Source of the DNA: Ruminiclostridium hungatei
GTDB lineage: Bacteria; Bacillota; Clostridia; Acetivibrionales; DSM-1351
Direction of reading: 5' to 3'
Length of the DNA stretch: 64,000 nucleotides
NCBI RefSeq assembly: GCF_002051585.1
Contig: NZ_MZGX01000004.1
Location: 62,001 to 126,000 of the forward strand
Each line of letters starts with the position of its first letter. The first letter of the stretch is position 1. The translations under genes and the position numbers were made by a program. Below the pieces are notes generated by a model. It did no database searches. It was not told the origin of the DNA and worked only from the letters and a program-made list of their open reading frames with translations. Shown in pieces: positions 26,163 to 35,781 of the stretch.

Positions 26163-29100
26163 CTACTGCAGGCTTACATCAAGTCCGGCTATCCTGCCAT
26201 CCCTTATATCTCCGGCAAGGCGCCCTGTGATGGTCTTCCCGGCGGTTTCCCTCGTGCTGCCGTCCTTATAGTATAAAACGTATTTTGCAGGCCTTACACA
26301 ATCCTCTCCGTAAGTATTTTTCTTCAGAGGATTTATGTAGTTCACCGAAATATTTCCGAGAAATCTGAAGCTGACTTTGCCCTGCCCGTCAAACATCCAG
26401 TCCGGCAGAACCGGTTTTAACTCAAAGCTCAGTTCCCCCTCCTCAAAGGTAAAGATATCCCTTCCGGCCATCATCAAAAACCACATACTCAGCATTTCAG
26501 CCGTGGAACCGCTCATCCTTGCCACAAAACCCCGGCCATGCACCGCTTCATCGGGATTTGCCGAGCTGGCAATAAAGGAAGAGTTCTCCAGGGTACTTCT
26601 CCCGTATACCTCAGGCTTCATGAAGGGCACCAGCATCGTACGCGCATCGTTGAAAAACTGTTCATAAAGCCCTGCCTGCAGCACTGCATAAAGATACTTG
26701 TATTCCATGTGAAGGAAAATGGCCTCCCGCTCCAGCCAGCCAGGTGTAAAAGCTCTGAGGCGCCCTATTTCCGGGCTGCTGTCCTCAAGTGAGACCGAGG
26801 TTTTATACATATCAAGTCCCGAATCGAAAATCTCACTGGACCGGATGGAATTGTACAGTTCAAGGGCAGCTTCCTTGTCCTCCATGGTTTTCATAATACG
26901 CGCGGGGCCCTCCAGGAACAGCGGAAGGGGCCGGCATTCAAATTTGCTGATTATTACATTGCTATGGCCGTTAACAGGGTTTTTTCTGCCTTCTGCAATT
27001 TCATACTTTGCAGCATTATATGTAAAGTAGGTGGGGTATATTCCTGCTCCATAGCTAAGGGCTTTTTCAAGTCCACGCTGAAGTTTCCTCCTGAATTTCC
27101 CGAATATTTCCAGCACCTCTCCGGTACTGAAGACAAGTTCTTGTCCGCTTATACCGTTACGTATACCGTCCCTGTATTTCTCCCTGGCCGTTGCTGCAAG
27201 GTCCCAGTATTCAAAATCGGAAAGCTCCCGGGAGAGATTTCTTGTCAGAAGGTCCTCTGCCGTACGCAGCAGACCCCCTATTTCCTCAGGCAGGCAAACC
27301 TTTTTGGTGTATTTTTCACTGCTCTTTATGATAAAATCTATTGCTCTGATTAACTCAGCCGTCTCACAAAGGCTGGAACCGAATAATCCCGACAATCCGT
27401 TCAGGGCGTCATTCCAGCCGGGTTTTCCTGCTTCGATTTCAATCCCCATACCTTCCGGGTCCAGGCTGACAAATTTCACAAGGGCAAGGGACAGCAATTT
27501 TACAAATAGATTTGTATAATATATTTCACCCCTGCCCTGTTTAGTCCTCAACCAGCAGGCCTCCTGAGAGCCCTGCCCGGACTTTTCCGCCATAACGGCA
27601 CCATACTGTCTGACTTTCCCGTCTGCAGCAACATACTTATCCGCCCTTGGCAGCACGAAAGCCGGGCTTTTATAAAAGCAGTACCCCTTGTCGTCAAATA
27701 GAAAACTCTCCCGCTTATCAGGGTATATTGCCAGATAGGTTTCAACCAAATCCATATTATAGGTCCAGTGGTCACTCCAATAGCCCTCACCGAATTCAGC
27801 CTCAAAATTCTGTACCGACTTTTCCAGCACCCTTTCCAGAAATGCTTCCTTAGATATATTCAGAGTGGTGCCATTTTCAACAATAAACCCTATGAGCCTG
27901 CCGGGAGTAAATTTTCCCGTAACCAGCCTGTAAACCTCCCTCCTGTGTGTTTCAAGGAGTGTCTCCAGCTCTCCCCAGTCCTCCTTCTTCAAAGTAAAGG
28001 TGCAGCCCTTGACAGACAGTGGATTATAGCCGTCTGCCTGTATCAGATTCATAAAGTGCCTGACATTGAAATCACCCACCTGCGGCTTTATCAGCACATC
28101 ATTTCTCCTGTTCTGGCATACATCCCTGAAGTTGCCGTTGCCCTGGGAATACAGGGAAGGCTCCAGAGAAAAGAAATTGTACTCCCGCTCCAAATCACCG
28201 TGTTTTCTAGAATAGACATGGTACACATGACTTTTTTCTCCGGCCCCGAATATGAGCGGATATCCGCCTCTCAAAATATTGTCGAGGTAGCACTGGTCAA
28301 TATATTTATCAAACATGCCCACAGCAGTTTTTGTATATGTATCGGCCACCAAGGCCTCTACCAGCTCAGTGGCTTCTCTTTCCTTCCTCAGTATGAATTC
28401 CGGGCAGAAATCCTTTTTTAAGGCATTTGCCCTGTGTATGCCGGATATGTGTCCGATTACGGACCAGAGAGTAAAGGGCTTTTTTCCTGCAACAGTCCTG
28501 AGCGCCGTAAAGCCGCCCGACACCTTGTTCTGTGCAATCTGCTTCCTCAATGTCAGCTCCTCTATGGAACAGTCCCAGCCGTCCGGCCTTGAAAGTGCCG
28601 TATTATATCCGAAAACCAGGTCAATATCATATATGGCAGGCAGAAGCCCGTTGCTTTCAGTAGAAAAGGAGAGATAAAAATTGCCCTCTTCAAACTCGCT
28701 TACCTCTACCGTATCGGCAGTTGAAGCCCTGACTTTGTAGTAGGCTATCCTGTTTTCAGCATTGTAGACCTCATACCATGATTTCATAAGATTGGACATC
28801 TCCTGATAGGTGGCATTAGTGGCTCCGACAGGCAAAAGCTGGGGCAGACCGTCCAGAATTTCTATTTCCCTGTCCTGTCCGTCAAGGCTTTCCACGGTTA
28901 CCTTTCTGACCATTGCAGCATAGCTCTCTCCCGGCATTGTAAAGTATGCCACAGTTATACGCAGTCCCAGCGTATGATTTTCTTCAACCACCCTTACCCG
29001 GTTTTTCTCAATAACAAGGCTCCTGGCATATTTGTCAGCAGAGACTGAGGAAAAGATTTCATGAATCCTGCCCTTGTGCTTTATAAATGTCCGGAAACCT

Positions 29101-29333
29101 TTCCTTTCAATATTCTGATACATAGTGTGGGCAGGAAAAAACTCCATAATCGTACCGTCCCTGTCCTTGACACCAAAGCTTCCCATAACCTGCCCTCTAT
29201 TAACATAAAATGCCCACATGGGAATTCCGTCAATGCCGGCTATACCCGGCAAAAAGCTTGCAAAGGTTTTTGCTTTATCATAATTCTCAATAACAAACTC
29301 ATTGTTTTCATTAAATAAATAGTTTGGTTTCAT
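26163..29333 (-). CDS. GH94 phosphorylase, probable 1,2-beta-oligoglucan phosphorylase type
   Basis: A 1056-residue cytoplasmic protein, longer than cellobiose phosphorylase (~810). The N-terminal beta-sandwich contains GIPMWAFYVNRGQVMGSFGV and the distinctive PAHTMYQNI segment. The catalytic (alpha/alpha)6 barrel contains GYWSDHWTYNMDLVETYLA and KPGWNDALNGL, the latter carrying the presumed acid aspartate. This size and these motifs match what I recall of sophorose/1,2-beta-oligoglucan phosphorylases from Listeria innocua and Lachnoclostridium. Phosphorolysis would release glucose 1-phosphate. The ATG at 29333 has GGAGG four bases before it. Substrate assignment is tentative; GH94 membership is firm. 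Confidence 0.82.
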   Translation of the reverse strand: MKPNYLFNENNEFVIENYDKAKTFASFLPGIAGIDGIPMWAFYVNRGQVMGSFGVKDRDGTIMEFFPAHTMYQNIERKGFRTFIKHKGRIHEIFSSVSADKYARSLVIEKNRVRVVEENHTLGLRITVAYFTMPGESYAAMVRKVTVESLDGQDREIEILDGLPQLLPVGATNATYQEMSNLMKSWYEVYNAENRIAYYKVRASTADTVEVSEFEEGNFYLSFSTESNGLLPAIYDIDLVFGYNTALSRPDGWDCSIEELTLRKQIAQNKVSGGFTALRTVAGKKPFTLWSVIGHISGIHRANALKKDFCPEFILRKEREATELVEALVADTYTKTAVGMFDKYIDQCYLDNILRGGYPLIFGAGEKSHVYHVYSRKHGDLEREYNFFSLEPSLYSQGNGNFRDVCQNRRNDVLIKPQVGDFNVRHFMNLIQADGYNPLSVKGCTFTLKKEDWGELETLLETHRREVYRLVTGKFTPGRLIGFIVENGTTLNISKEAFLERVLEKSVQNFEAEFGEGYWSDHWTYNMDLVETYLAIYPDKRESFLFDDKGYCFYKSPAFVLPRADKYVAADGKVRQYGAVMAEKSGQGSQEACWLRTKQGRGEIYYTNLFVKLLSLALVKFVSLDPEGMGIEIEAGKPGWNDALNGLSGLFGSSLCETAELIRAIDFIIKSSEKYTKKVCLPEEIGGLLRTAEDLLTRNLSRELSDFEYWDLAATAREKYRDGIRNGISGQELVFSTGEVLEIFGKFRRKLQRGLEKALSYGAGIYPTYFTYNAAKYEIAEGRKNPVNGHSNVIISKFECRPLPLFLEGPARIMKTMEDKEAALELYNSIRSSEIFDSGLDMYKTSVSLEDSSPEIGRLRAFTPGWLEREAIFLHMEYKYLYAVLQAGLYEQFFNDARTMLVPFMKPEVYGRSTLENSSFIASSANPDEAVHGRGFVARMSGSTAEMLSMWFLMMAGRDIFTFEEGELSFELKPVLPDWMFDGQGKVSFRFLGNISVNYINPLKKNTYGEDCVRPAKYVLYYKDGSTRETAGKTITGRLAGDIRDGRIAGLDVSLQ

Positions 29334-29355
29334 ATTTCCTCCCAGGGCAGTACTG

Positions 29356-32094
29356 CTACGGTTTTTTTGCTCCAAGTTCAACTTCTATCAAGTGCTCCAT
29401 ATTCCTATCCAGTTTTAAGACAGCCGCCCTGTCAATTTCCGCCTGACATGGGTCAAGGTCAAGGTCCAGTCTCAGTCCGTCAAGGGTGATACTTTTCACC
29501 GAATATTCGCCGTAATCCAAATGCTGCCTGTTCCTGTAAACAAGCCTGACAGTCCTGTCTGCAAATACTGTTTTCACGGAGGCTGTACCGGTCCCGTCAA
29601 ACTGACCGGCTTTCAGCTTTGGCCGGATGTACAGCTTTCCTGCATTTCCGCCCACACCATACACCTCCGTCAGCATCAGCAGCATAAGCCAACTGGCCGA
29701 ACCGGTCAGGTAATGATACATTCCCCTTCCCCGTTCATTGATATATTCCGGAATCCCGGGATAAATCCTGGCCCTGTCAAAGTCGGTGCTTATATTGTAA
29801 AGGGATTTGAGCACCTGATAACCCTCCTGCACAAAGTCCTGTCTATACAGTGCAAAGGCGTACATGATGGTCATATGGCTGAAAACCGCACCATTTTCCT
29901 TATGCCCGAAAGCAAAGCCGAAGCATCTTCCAAGATCCAGCTTAAGCTCGTTAAAGTTGTTGTTAAGCCTGTAGCTGCCCAGCTTCCTGTCAAACAAATA
30001 CCTGTCCACAGCCTTTATGGTGCTGCCTGTCTGATGCTTTGAGGCAATTCCCATCATTATGGGAAATACCTGGCCGGTGAGCGTCATCCGCACCCCCTCA
30101 GGCCGGACTCCCTCTACCTGAAGTCCCCGGTTGTCATAATAGCCGTTAAACCACTCCAAGCCCTCCGGTGTCTTCACCAGCTCATTATCTGCTATGTGCT
30201 GTGAAAGCCATCGGCCCTTGGTATTTAAATCCTCCGAAACCCTCGCCGTATCCAGCAATACCTTTTGACCGCTGATATTGTGCCTGCAGGTTTTATAATA
30301 TCGGCTCAAAAGCTCCTGCTTTTCCGCTGGACTGTCATAGCTGATGCTTTGGGACAAGGTGTCCAGGAGCACTGCTATTTCGGCGGCCACCTCAATCCGG
30401 TCCCTGCCCCTTTCTTCCCTGACCTTTTTCAGCAGTTTGCCCAATTCCAGAAGATTCCCGGCATAAAAAGCCGTAAAGGCCACCGTTTCGCCTTTTTGTG
30501 CCGCCATGTCCAGGGCATCGTTCCAGTCGGCATTTTCCATGCGGATATTATTATGCTCTCCCACGTTAAAGAAAGCCGTCAGGTTTTGAAGCAATATATG
30601 CTCAAGAATCGTACCGGTATATACCTCACCATTGTCACACTTTTGCCTGTTCCCATATCCGGCGGTCCAGTCCTCATCAATACCCGTCGACCTTGCTATC
30701 AGCCTGTCTTTAAAATATGCCTGCTTTTCAAACAAAAAATCCATATCCCCGCTCTGGTTAAGATAGAGGAGGGTTGTGAAAAAAGGCCAGGCTCCATGGT
30801 CGGACCATACTCTGCTGATATTGTTCCTGTCCGCAATAAATTCTCCCGGCTCTTTTCCAATTATGGTAGCGTTGGTTCCGTCAAGGCGGACCCCGCCATA
30901 ATTATTCCAGAGTTGGGCTCTCACCGTGTCCGTTTCCATAAGCAGCAACGCCAGACAGTCCTGCCACAAATCTCTCCAGCCTCTGCCACCCTTTCCGTAA
31001 TCATGGTGGGGCAGAAAGGAACACCCGTATATTCTCCTCAGTATGGGCTGAAGAGATACCCATTTCATCCACCCGTCAAACTTATCATCACTGCTTTTAA
31101 AGCTGATTCTTCCCAGCTTTTCTTCCCAATACTCCTGAGTTTTCTTAAGCAGCGCTTCAAAGCCCGCCATGTTAAGAAAACCCAGAATGCCGCTTTTGTC
31201 TGTATTCCTGTCTTCAGTTACCGACATTGCGATTATGTAGGATTTGCTCTCACCCGGCAGCAGGCGGCAGTCGTCAAACCTCAATGCGCCTATGGCTTCA
31301 TAGCCCTCTATTTCCTGGCCCGGAAGGCAGAATTCCCTTCTGTTGGCAGCAATGGTTTCCGGCCACTCAAGGCTGCCGCCCTCACCCATATATTCTTCCG
31401 CCACGGGGAACGCGCCCAGAGGCAGCTTTCCTGCGTCATCCGTCCCGTACACATTGTATGAAATCCTGTTGACCTTGTGGCCCCTTTCGTCAAAAGTCAT
31501 GGCAGGCTGCACTTCTATGCCTTCCTTGACAACGTAAACCCTATGGAGCAGGCTTGTAACATTCCGGTGATCCCTCAGGCTTTCCGCCGAACGGGCATAT
31601 ACCGGGATGGCGGCAGTGGGGGTAACGCGTATCTCTGCCGCGCCTGTATTGGAAACAGCAACCTTCATCAGCTCCACTCTGTATTGGTTTGCCGGAACGA
31701 AGCTTGTAATCTCGGCCTTCACCCCAAGCCTTTCATTTTCCCGTATTACCTTGTGCCATAGAAATCCGGCCCTCAGAGTCACCTTTTCCTCTGTGTCCTT
31801 ATTAAAAAGCTCCGAATGCTGGAGTGCGGATGCCCCGGCTGCCGACCAGGCACCCTTTCCTTCGATATATATCCAGAAATTACGATTTGACTTTGTATTA
31901 TGTAAATCATCCGCCGACACCGGCGTACTGAAAAAAGTATTCTGTCCTGTTTTTATATCTCCATGCAGGGCAGGTGTGACGGCAGACATCATTCCGGCCT
32001 CATTGGCAAGCGGAAAATAGAGATGACTGTTCCTGTGGGGAGCTTCCATCCGGAAAGTCCCCATTTGGTCTGTAAAATTCCAGCCTGTAGACAT
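29356..32094 (-). CDS. GH94 phosphorylase, laminaribiose/cellobionate phosphorylase-like
   Basis: A 912-residue cytoplasmic protein of the GH94 family. Barrel motifs are clear: FLPHHDYGKGGRGWRDLWQD, NNISRVWSDHGAWPFFTT and RMENADWNDALDMA, with the catalytic acid aspartate in the last. The length is close to that of laminaribiose phosphorylase (about 910) rather than cellobiose phosphorylase (about 810). The likely reaction is phosphorolysis of a beta-linked gluco-disaccharide to glucose 1-phosphate plus glucose. The ATG at 32094 (MSTGWNF) has GGATGG seven bases before it; the longer frame at 32133 would overlap the upstream gene. It lies 22 bp before the second GH94 gene, so they are cotranscribed. 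Confidence 0.85.
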   Translation of the reverse strand: MSTGWNFTDQMGTFRMEAPHRNSHLYFPLANEAGMMSAVTPALHGDIKTGQNTFFSTPVSADDLHNTKSNRNFWIYIEGKGAWSAAGASALQHSELFNKDTEEKVTLRAGFLWHKVIRENERLGVKAEITSFVPANQYRVELMKVAVSNTGAAEIRVTPTAAIPVYARSAESLRDHRNVTSLLHRVYVVKEGIEVQPAMTFDERGHKVNRISYNVYGTDDAGKLPLGAFPVAEEYMGEGGSLEWPETIAANRREFCLPGQEIEGYEAIGALRFDDCRLLPGESKSYIIAMSVTEDRNTDKSGILGFLNMAGFEALLKKTQEYWEEKLGRISFKSSDDKFDGWMKWVSLQPILRRIYGCSFLPHHDYGKGGRGWRDLWQDCLALLLMETDTVRAQLWNNYGGVRLDGTNATIIGKEPGEFIADRNNISRVWSDHGAWPFFTTLLYLNQSGDMDFLFEKQAYFKDRLIARSTGIDEDWTAGYGNRQKCDNGEVYTGTILEHILLQNLTAFFNVGEHNNIRMENADWNDALDMAAQKGETVAFTAFYAGNLLELGKLLKKVREERGRDRIEVAAEIAVLLDTLSQSISYDSPAEKQELLSRYYKTCRHNISGQKVLLDTARVSEDLNTKGRWLSQHIADNELVKTPEGLEWFNGYYDNRGLQVEGVRPEGVRMTLTGQVFPIMMGIASKHQTGSTIKAVDRYLFDRKLGSYRLNNNFNELKLDLGRCFGFAFGHKENGAVFSHMTIMYAFALYRQDFVQEGYQVLKSLYNISTDFDRARIYPGIPEYINERGRGMYHYLTGSASWLMLLMLTEVYGVGGNAGKLYIRPKLKAGQFDGTGTASVKTVFADRTVRLVYRNRQHLDYGEYSVKSITLDGLRLDLDLDPCQAEIDRAAVLKLDRNMEHLIEVELGAKKP

Positions 32095-32113
32095 TTTTAT
32101 ACCATCCTGTTCA

Positions 32114-32998
32114 TTATTTATAAAAAAATTCATAGCTGCGTTTCCAGGTCACTGTTGCATCAGGTTCAACTTCCAGCTTTATGAAGGTCTCGGGGCTTAT
32201 AACATGTTTACTGCCCCATAATGCAAATTTAAAAACCGGAAAATCATCTGTTTCCCTGACTCCCACACCGGATTCCCGGTTGAACAATTCCCAGGAATAA
32301 TGACCCGAAGTATCGTAGTTCTTAAAAGTGCAATAAAATTCCCGTCTTTCCTGCTGTTCCGGCCAAGATACTTCACCCTCGCTTTCCAGTATGTCTCCCG
32401 TAGTTTTTTCCAAAGTTATCCTGCCGGGTATTTTCAATTTATAAGCTCCTGAGACCGGTCTCTGATTAATTCCCACAAAATTATGGCAATATTCGGTAGT
32501 ATCAATTTTTTTGCTGCCGGTGTTTGTAAGGCTGTAGCTGATATGAAAAGCATCCCCCGCAAGCGCTATTTCTTTTTCATATTTGCAGGAGTAGCCGTCC
32601 ACCCTGGCAGAATTTGTGCGGAAGAGTACTTTGTGGGCCGCCGCTGTAACACTGCTGGATGAAGGAAGGACCTCATAGTTTCTGAAAAAATCATAGGGCT
32701 GATTGTCTGGCTTTCTAAGCTGTCCTACCCCAATTTTTGTAAAACAGTTGCCCACACAGGCTTCCTCGTAGCCAAGGGCATTTTCAATTCCGAATTCGCC
32801 GCAGAAGCCCCGGCCTCCCGAACCTGCTCCCGGAGTCAGGGATTCAGGCACGCAAAAGGTGTGCATCCCATCCAGCGTAACCTGTGTAATAAAACCGGTC
32901 CAATCAAAGCGTGAGCCTTTGTATTTTTCACCGGGATAAGCAATCTCAAGTGAAAGCCTGCTGTTGCTCAGGCATATATCTGCATTTCCGCAATTCAT
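32114..32998 (-). CDS. Galactose mutarotase-like (aldose 1-epimerase superfamily) protein
   Basis: A 294-residue all-beta protein without signal peptide. Segments such as GRGFCGEFGIENALGYEEA, TEYCHNFVGINQRPV and a late KFALWGS resemble the galactose-mutarotase-like fold. I do not see a textbook GalM active site, so it may be a related sugar-binding or epimerase protein. GGAGGA lies seven bases before the ATG at 32998. Its stop is 19 bp before the first GH94 gene, and a mutarotase would speed anomer conversion of phosphorylase products or substrates. Confidence 0.7.
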   Translation of the reverse strand: MNCGNADICLSNSRLSLEIAYPGEKYKGSRFDWTGFITQVTLDGMHTFCVPESLTPGAGSGGRGFCGEFGIENALGYEEACVGNCFTKIGVGQLRKPDNQPYDFFRNYEVLPSSSSVTAAAHKVLFRTNSARVDGYSCKYEKEIALAGDAFHISYSLTNTGSKKIDTTEYCHNFVGINQRPVSGAYKLKIPGRITLEKTTGDILESEGEVSWPEQQERREFYCTFKNYDTSGHYSWELFNRESGVGVRETDDFPVFKFALWGSKHVISPETFIKLEVEPDATVTWKRSYEFFYK

Positions 32999-33085
32999 AG
33001 TGCTTTCCTCCATTTCTCTGCAATTGTCTCCAACCTGTGCAGCACCGTATGGGTAGGTACCCGTTGAAGACCGGCATATTCCTCT

Positions 33086-34426
33086 TTAAGGCTCAAAGAC
33101 AAGAGTTGCTATGGAATGGGCCGGAAGAGAATGCCACAGGTACTCTTCTCCAAGCTTTGCATTAAACCCTTGCACATTGTCCGATTCGTTCATGACTATC
33201 AGGACTACAGACCCGTTTGGATTTTTAAAAGCCACGTGCCTTAGCCCCGTTTCACTGTGGTCCGTCACCTGAATCCTCACTGCCCCGGGCCTTACATACT
33301 TGCTGAACTGTCCGATATAATAATATGAGCTGTTATAATGCAGTTCCTGGGTGACGGTATCGGCTATAACGGGGGCATCGCAGAAATTTCCCACATGGTT
33401 TGGCCCGCCCTTCTCATCAAGGACAAGGTTCCAGTCCAGCCAGCCTTCCTGCCAGTTATTGAAATCCCCTATCATATTCCTCCCATATCTTTCTCCGGTC
33501 AGCCACGAGCCAAGATGGACTCCTCCTTCCTGGCAGCCTTCCGTAAACAGGATATGCTTGTGGGGATAGAGTTCATGAACCCTTGACAGATTTTCAAAGG
33601 CCTCTGAAACATACCAGTGGTTTGCTATGCCATATACATACTTTGAAGTTTCAGGGTCTTCAAGGGTTCCTGTAGCCCGTTCAACCATAATGTCCCTGTT
33701 ATGGTCCCATATATAGATTTTTACATCCTCAAGCTCTGACTTATGAAGAATGGGGCCCAGATAATCCCTTACAAAAGCACCTTCCTCTTCCGATGAGTAA
33801 ATACAGGAATCCCAGACCTGTACTGCCGCCGGTTCATTTTGGACGGTTACAGCCCATATGTCCAGCCCCTTTTCTCTGAAAGCCTTTATGTATTTTACAT
33901 AATAATTGGCCCATGCTTCCCTGTACTCCAGCTTCAACCGTCCTCCGTTATTCATGTCGTTATTTGTTTTCATCCAGGACGGAGGACTCCAGGGTGATGC
34001 CAGAAGGGGAATGCCCTCCTGCCTGGCACTTATGGCATCTCTGATCATGGGAATCGTCCACTTGTCCTCATGTGAAATATCAAAGGTTTTCAATTCCCTG
34101 TCGTTTTCTTTTACATATGTATAATTGCCAAGGGCAAAGTCACAGCTATGAATATGAACCCTTCCAGTTGAATATCCTATTCCAAGCTGCGGGTCAAAAT
34201 ATCTTTTTATAATCTCTTCTCGCTTTTCAGGAGACATTTTAAAATAGGTATACGCCGCGGCTTCTGTGAACGCTCCCCCGAAACCGATTATTTTCTGAAA
34301 GCTCTTTTCCAGGTCCAATGAAAGTACTGTTCCCTCCCATTTATTTTTGTCCAGCTTGAATGCTCCTTTTTCTGTCAGCCTGTCGCCCGTATCTCTGGCA
34401 GTTTGAATTATTTTAGCAGTGCTCAT
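33086..34426 (-). CDS. GH30 beta-glucosidase/glucanase (glucosylceramidase-like), cytoplasmic
   Basis: A 446-residue (alpha/beta)8-barrel plus beta-sandwich enzyme. The acid/base glutamate is E198 in VQNEPA and the nucleophile is E296 in FTEGCQ; ASPWSPPSWMK and the early FGGAFTEAAA motif are also typical. GH30 subfamilies hydrolyse beta-1,6-glucan or beta-glucosides. There is no signal peptide, which suggests action on imported oligosaccharides. It heads the transcript leading into the mutarotase-like and GH94 genes. GGAGG precedes the ATG. A LacI-type operator and a TTGACA -35 box lie upstream. Confidence 0.9.
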   Translation of the reverse strand: MSTAKIIQTARDTGDRLTEKGAFKLDKNKWEGTVLSLDLEKSFQKIIGFGGAFTEAAAYTYFKMSPEKREEIIKRYFDPQLGIGYSTGRVHIHSCDFALGNYTYVKENDRELKTFDISHEDKWTIPMIRDAISARQEGIPLLASPWSPPSWMKTNNDMNNGGRLKLEYREAWANYYVKYIKAFREKGLDIWAVTVQNEPAAVQVWDSCIYSSEEEGAFVRDYLGPILHKSELEDVKIYIWDHNRDIMVERATGTLEDPETSKYVYGIANHWYVSEAFENLSRVHELYPHKHILFTEGCQEGGVHLGSWLTGERYGRNMIGDFNNWQEGWLDWNLVLDEKGGPNHVGNFCDAPVIADTVTQELHYNSSYYYIGQFSKYVRPGAVRIQVTDHSETGLRHVAFKNPNGSVVLIVMNESDNVQGFNAKLGEEYLWHSLPAHSIATLVFEP

Positions 34427-34456
34427 AATTGCCTCCTTCTAAAATCCAATTATTAT

Positions 34457-34484
34457 TTGATATTTTTATATGTAGTAATGTCAA
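34457..34484 (-). promoter_or_regulatory. Candidate promoter of the GH30-GH94 operon
   Basis: Minus strand TTGACA (34484-34479), 16-bp spacer, TATCAA (34462-34457). The -35 is consensus and the -10 weak, as expected for an activated promoter. The LacI operator lies about 30 bp upstream. Confidence 0.45.
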
Positions 34485-34512
34485 GCCTTCAAATTATTTA
34501 TCCATGCTGCAT

Positions 34513-34528
34513 ATGTTAGCGCTATCAT
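34513..34528. promoter_or_regulatory. LacI-family operator upstream of GH30
   Basis: ATGTTAGC|GCTATCAT, a 16-bp palindrome with one mismatch and the central CG step of LacI-family sites. It matches the site before the lacI-type gene (35552-35567) in 15 of 16 positions. Confidence 0.75.
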
Positions 34529-34542
34529 TTTTTATAAAAAAA

Positions 34543-35508
34543 TTACTCCCTGTGACGCCCTACCGATTCTCTCCACTTGAGTTCAGGCTCAAGGTATTTC
34601 TTTTCAAAAGGCAGTCCCGGATTTTTGAGCCTTTGTAAAAGCCGCCGGGCAAGTGCTCTTCCTGTCTCATATACAGGCTGTCTTACCGTTGTAAGGGGCA
34701 CCTTGGGTATCAGATCAAAAATAAGTCCGTCAAAGCCGGCAACGGATACGTCTCCGGGTATTTTCAGCTTTAGTTTTTCTGCTGCTCTGAAGGCACCGAT
34801 TGCCAATAAATCCACGCAACAGAAAATAGCAGTGGGCTTTTCTTTTACCAGCAGGTCGTATGCATTTGCATAGCCCTCCTGCTCGGAGTTTTCAGCATAT
34901 CTTACAAGACTCTCGTCAAAGGGGATACTATGCTTTTCCAGAGACTTTTTATAGCCCTGCAGACGTTCGAGAGCATATCTCTGGCTTGTATTGCGCATTA
35001 TGAAGCCGATCCTTCTGTGACCGCTTGCAATGATATTATCGGTCATCTTTACCGCTCCGGCTTCATTGTCAACGTCCACACAGTCTATATCCAGCTCATT
35101 CTTTCCGAAAAGCACAAAGGGTACCTTGATTTTTGAAGTAAATACATTTTCCTCACTTAAATCCAGTCCCATAACAATAACCCCGTCACATCTGTGGTTG
35201 AATTCCAAGTCGCGTTTTACCAGGAAAAGATAATTTGCGTTGCTAAGCTCTTCTGCCACGCCTGAAATGAGGTGCATGATAAACGGGTCTGAAATCCCGA
35301 TATTCTTTGGTACATACAGGTAGATGGTACGCGTATTGTTCTGTGCCAATGCCTTGGCTGCAAAATTCGGCATAAAATCCAGCTCTTCCATAGCCTTTTC
35401 AACCTTGAGCCTGGTGCCCTCAGAAACAATTTCAGGAGAATTTATCACTCTGGAAACGGTTATGAGTGAAACTCCGGCTGCCTGGGCTACATCCTTCATA
35501 TTTGCCAT
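34543..35508 (-). CDS. LacI-family transcriptional regulator
   Basis: A 321-residue repressor. The N-terminal helix-turn-helix MKDVAQAAGVSLITVSRVIN and hinge helix are followed by a periplasmic-binding-protein-like sensor domain. The start at 35508 (MANMKDV) puts the helix-turn-helix in the normal place; the longer frame from 35607 would add 33 residues and run through the operator. A perfect operator lies 44 bp upstream, implying autoregulation, and another controls GH30. The inducer is probably a sugar or sugar phosphate from the beta-glucan pathway. Confidence 0.93.
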   Translation of the reverse strand: MANMKDVAQAAGVSLITVSRVINSPEIVSEGTRLKVEKAMEELDFMPNFAAKALAQNNTRTIYLYVPKNIGISDPFIMHLISGVAEELSNANYLFLVKRDLEFNHRCDGVIVMGLDLSEENVFTSKIKVPFVLFGKNELDIDCVDVDNEAGAVKMTDNIIASGHRRIGFIMRNTSQRYALERLQGYKKSLEKHSIPFDESLVRYAENSEQEGYANAYDLLVKEKPTAIFCCVDLLAIGAFRAAEKLKLKIPGDVSVAGFDGLIFDLIPKVPLTTVRQPVYETGRALARRLLQRLKNPGLPFEKKYLEPELKWRESVGRHRE

Positions 35509-35551
35509 TAAGTCTATTCCTTTACCTTTGTTTTTATTTACCGCGAAATTG

Positions 35552-35567
35552 ATGATAGCGCTATCAT
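35552..35567. promoter_or_regulatory. Perfect LacI-family operator upstream of the regulator gene
   Basis: ATGATAGC|GCTATCAT, a perfect 16-bp palindrome with a central CG. Together with 34513-34528 it defines the site of this regulator. Confidence 0.8.
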
Positions 35568-35653
35568 ACTTTAATTTAATTCTATATTCTTTGCTAATTT
35601 TAGTCAATACGCAAAATATTCATCCGGGCCCGCCATATCCGCTATTACCTCAT

Positions 35654-35726
35654 GTGAAAAAACAAAGGGCTGTTTCAAAACCAACGGATTTTTCAATCCT
35701 GTTACTACAGTTTTGAACAGCCCTTG
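35654..35726 (-). terminator. Terminator of the EF-G-like gene
   Basis: AAGGGCTGTT-AAAAC (about 665-681) pairs with GTTTT-AACAGCCCTT (710-725) around an AT-rich loop, then TTTGTTTTTT on the minus strand, about 55 bp beyond the stop codon. Confidence 0.8.
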
Positions 35727-35781
35727 TCAATGGTATACTTATCCGGCAGCTCTGCTGCCTGAGTCCTTATAAAGCCCGCTG

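Noticed and set aside
31308-31493. Overlapping frames inside both GH94 genes
   Set aside because: They are shadows of the high-GC coding frame; none has a ribosome site and a recognisable domain.
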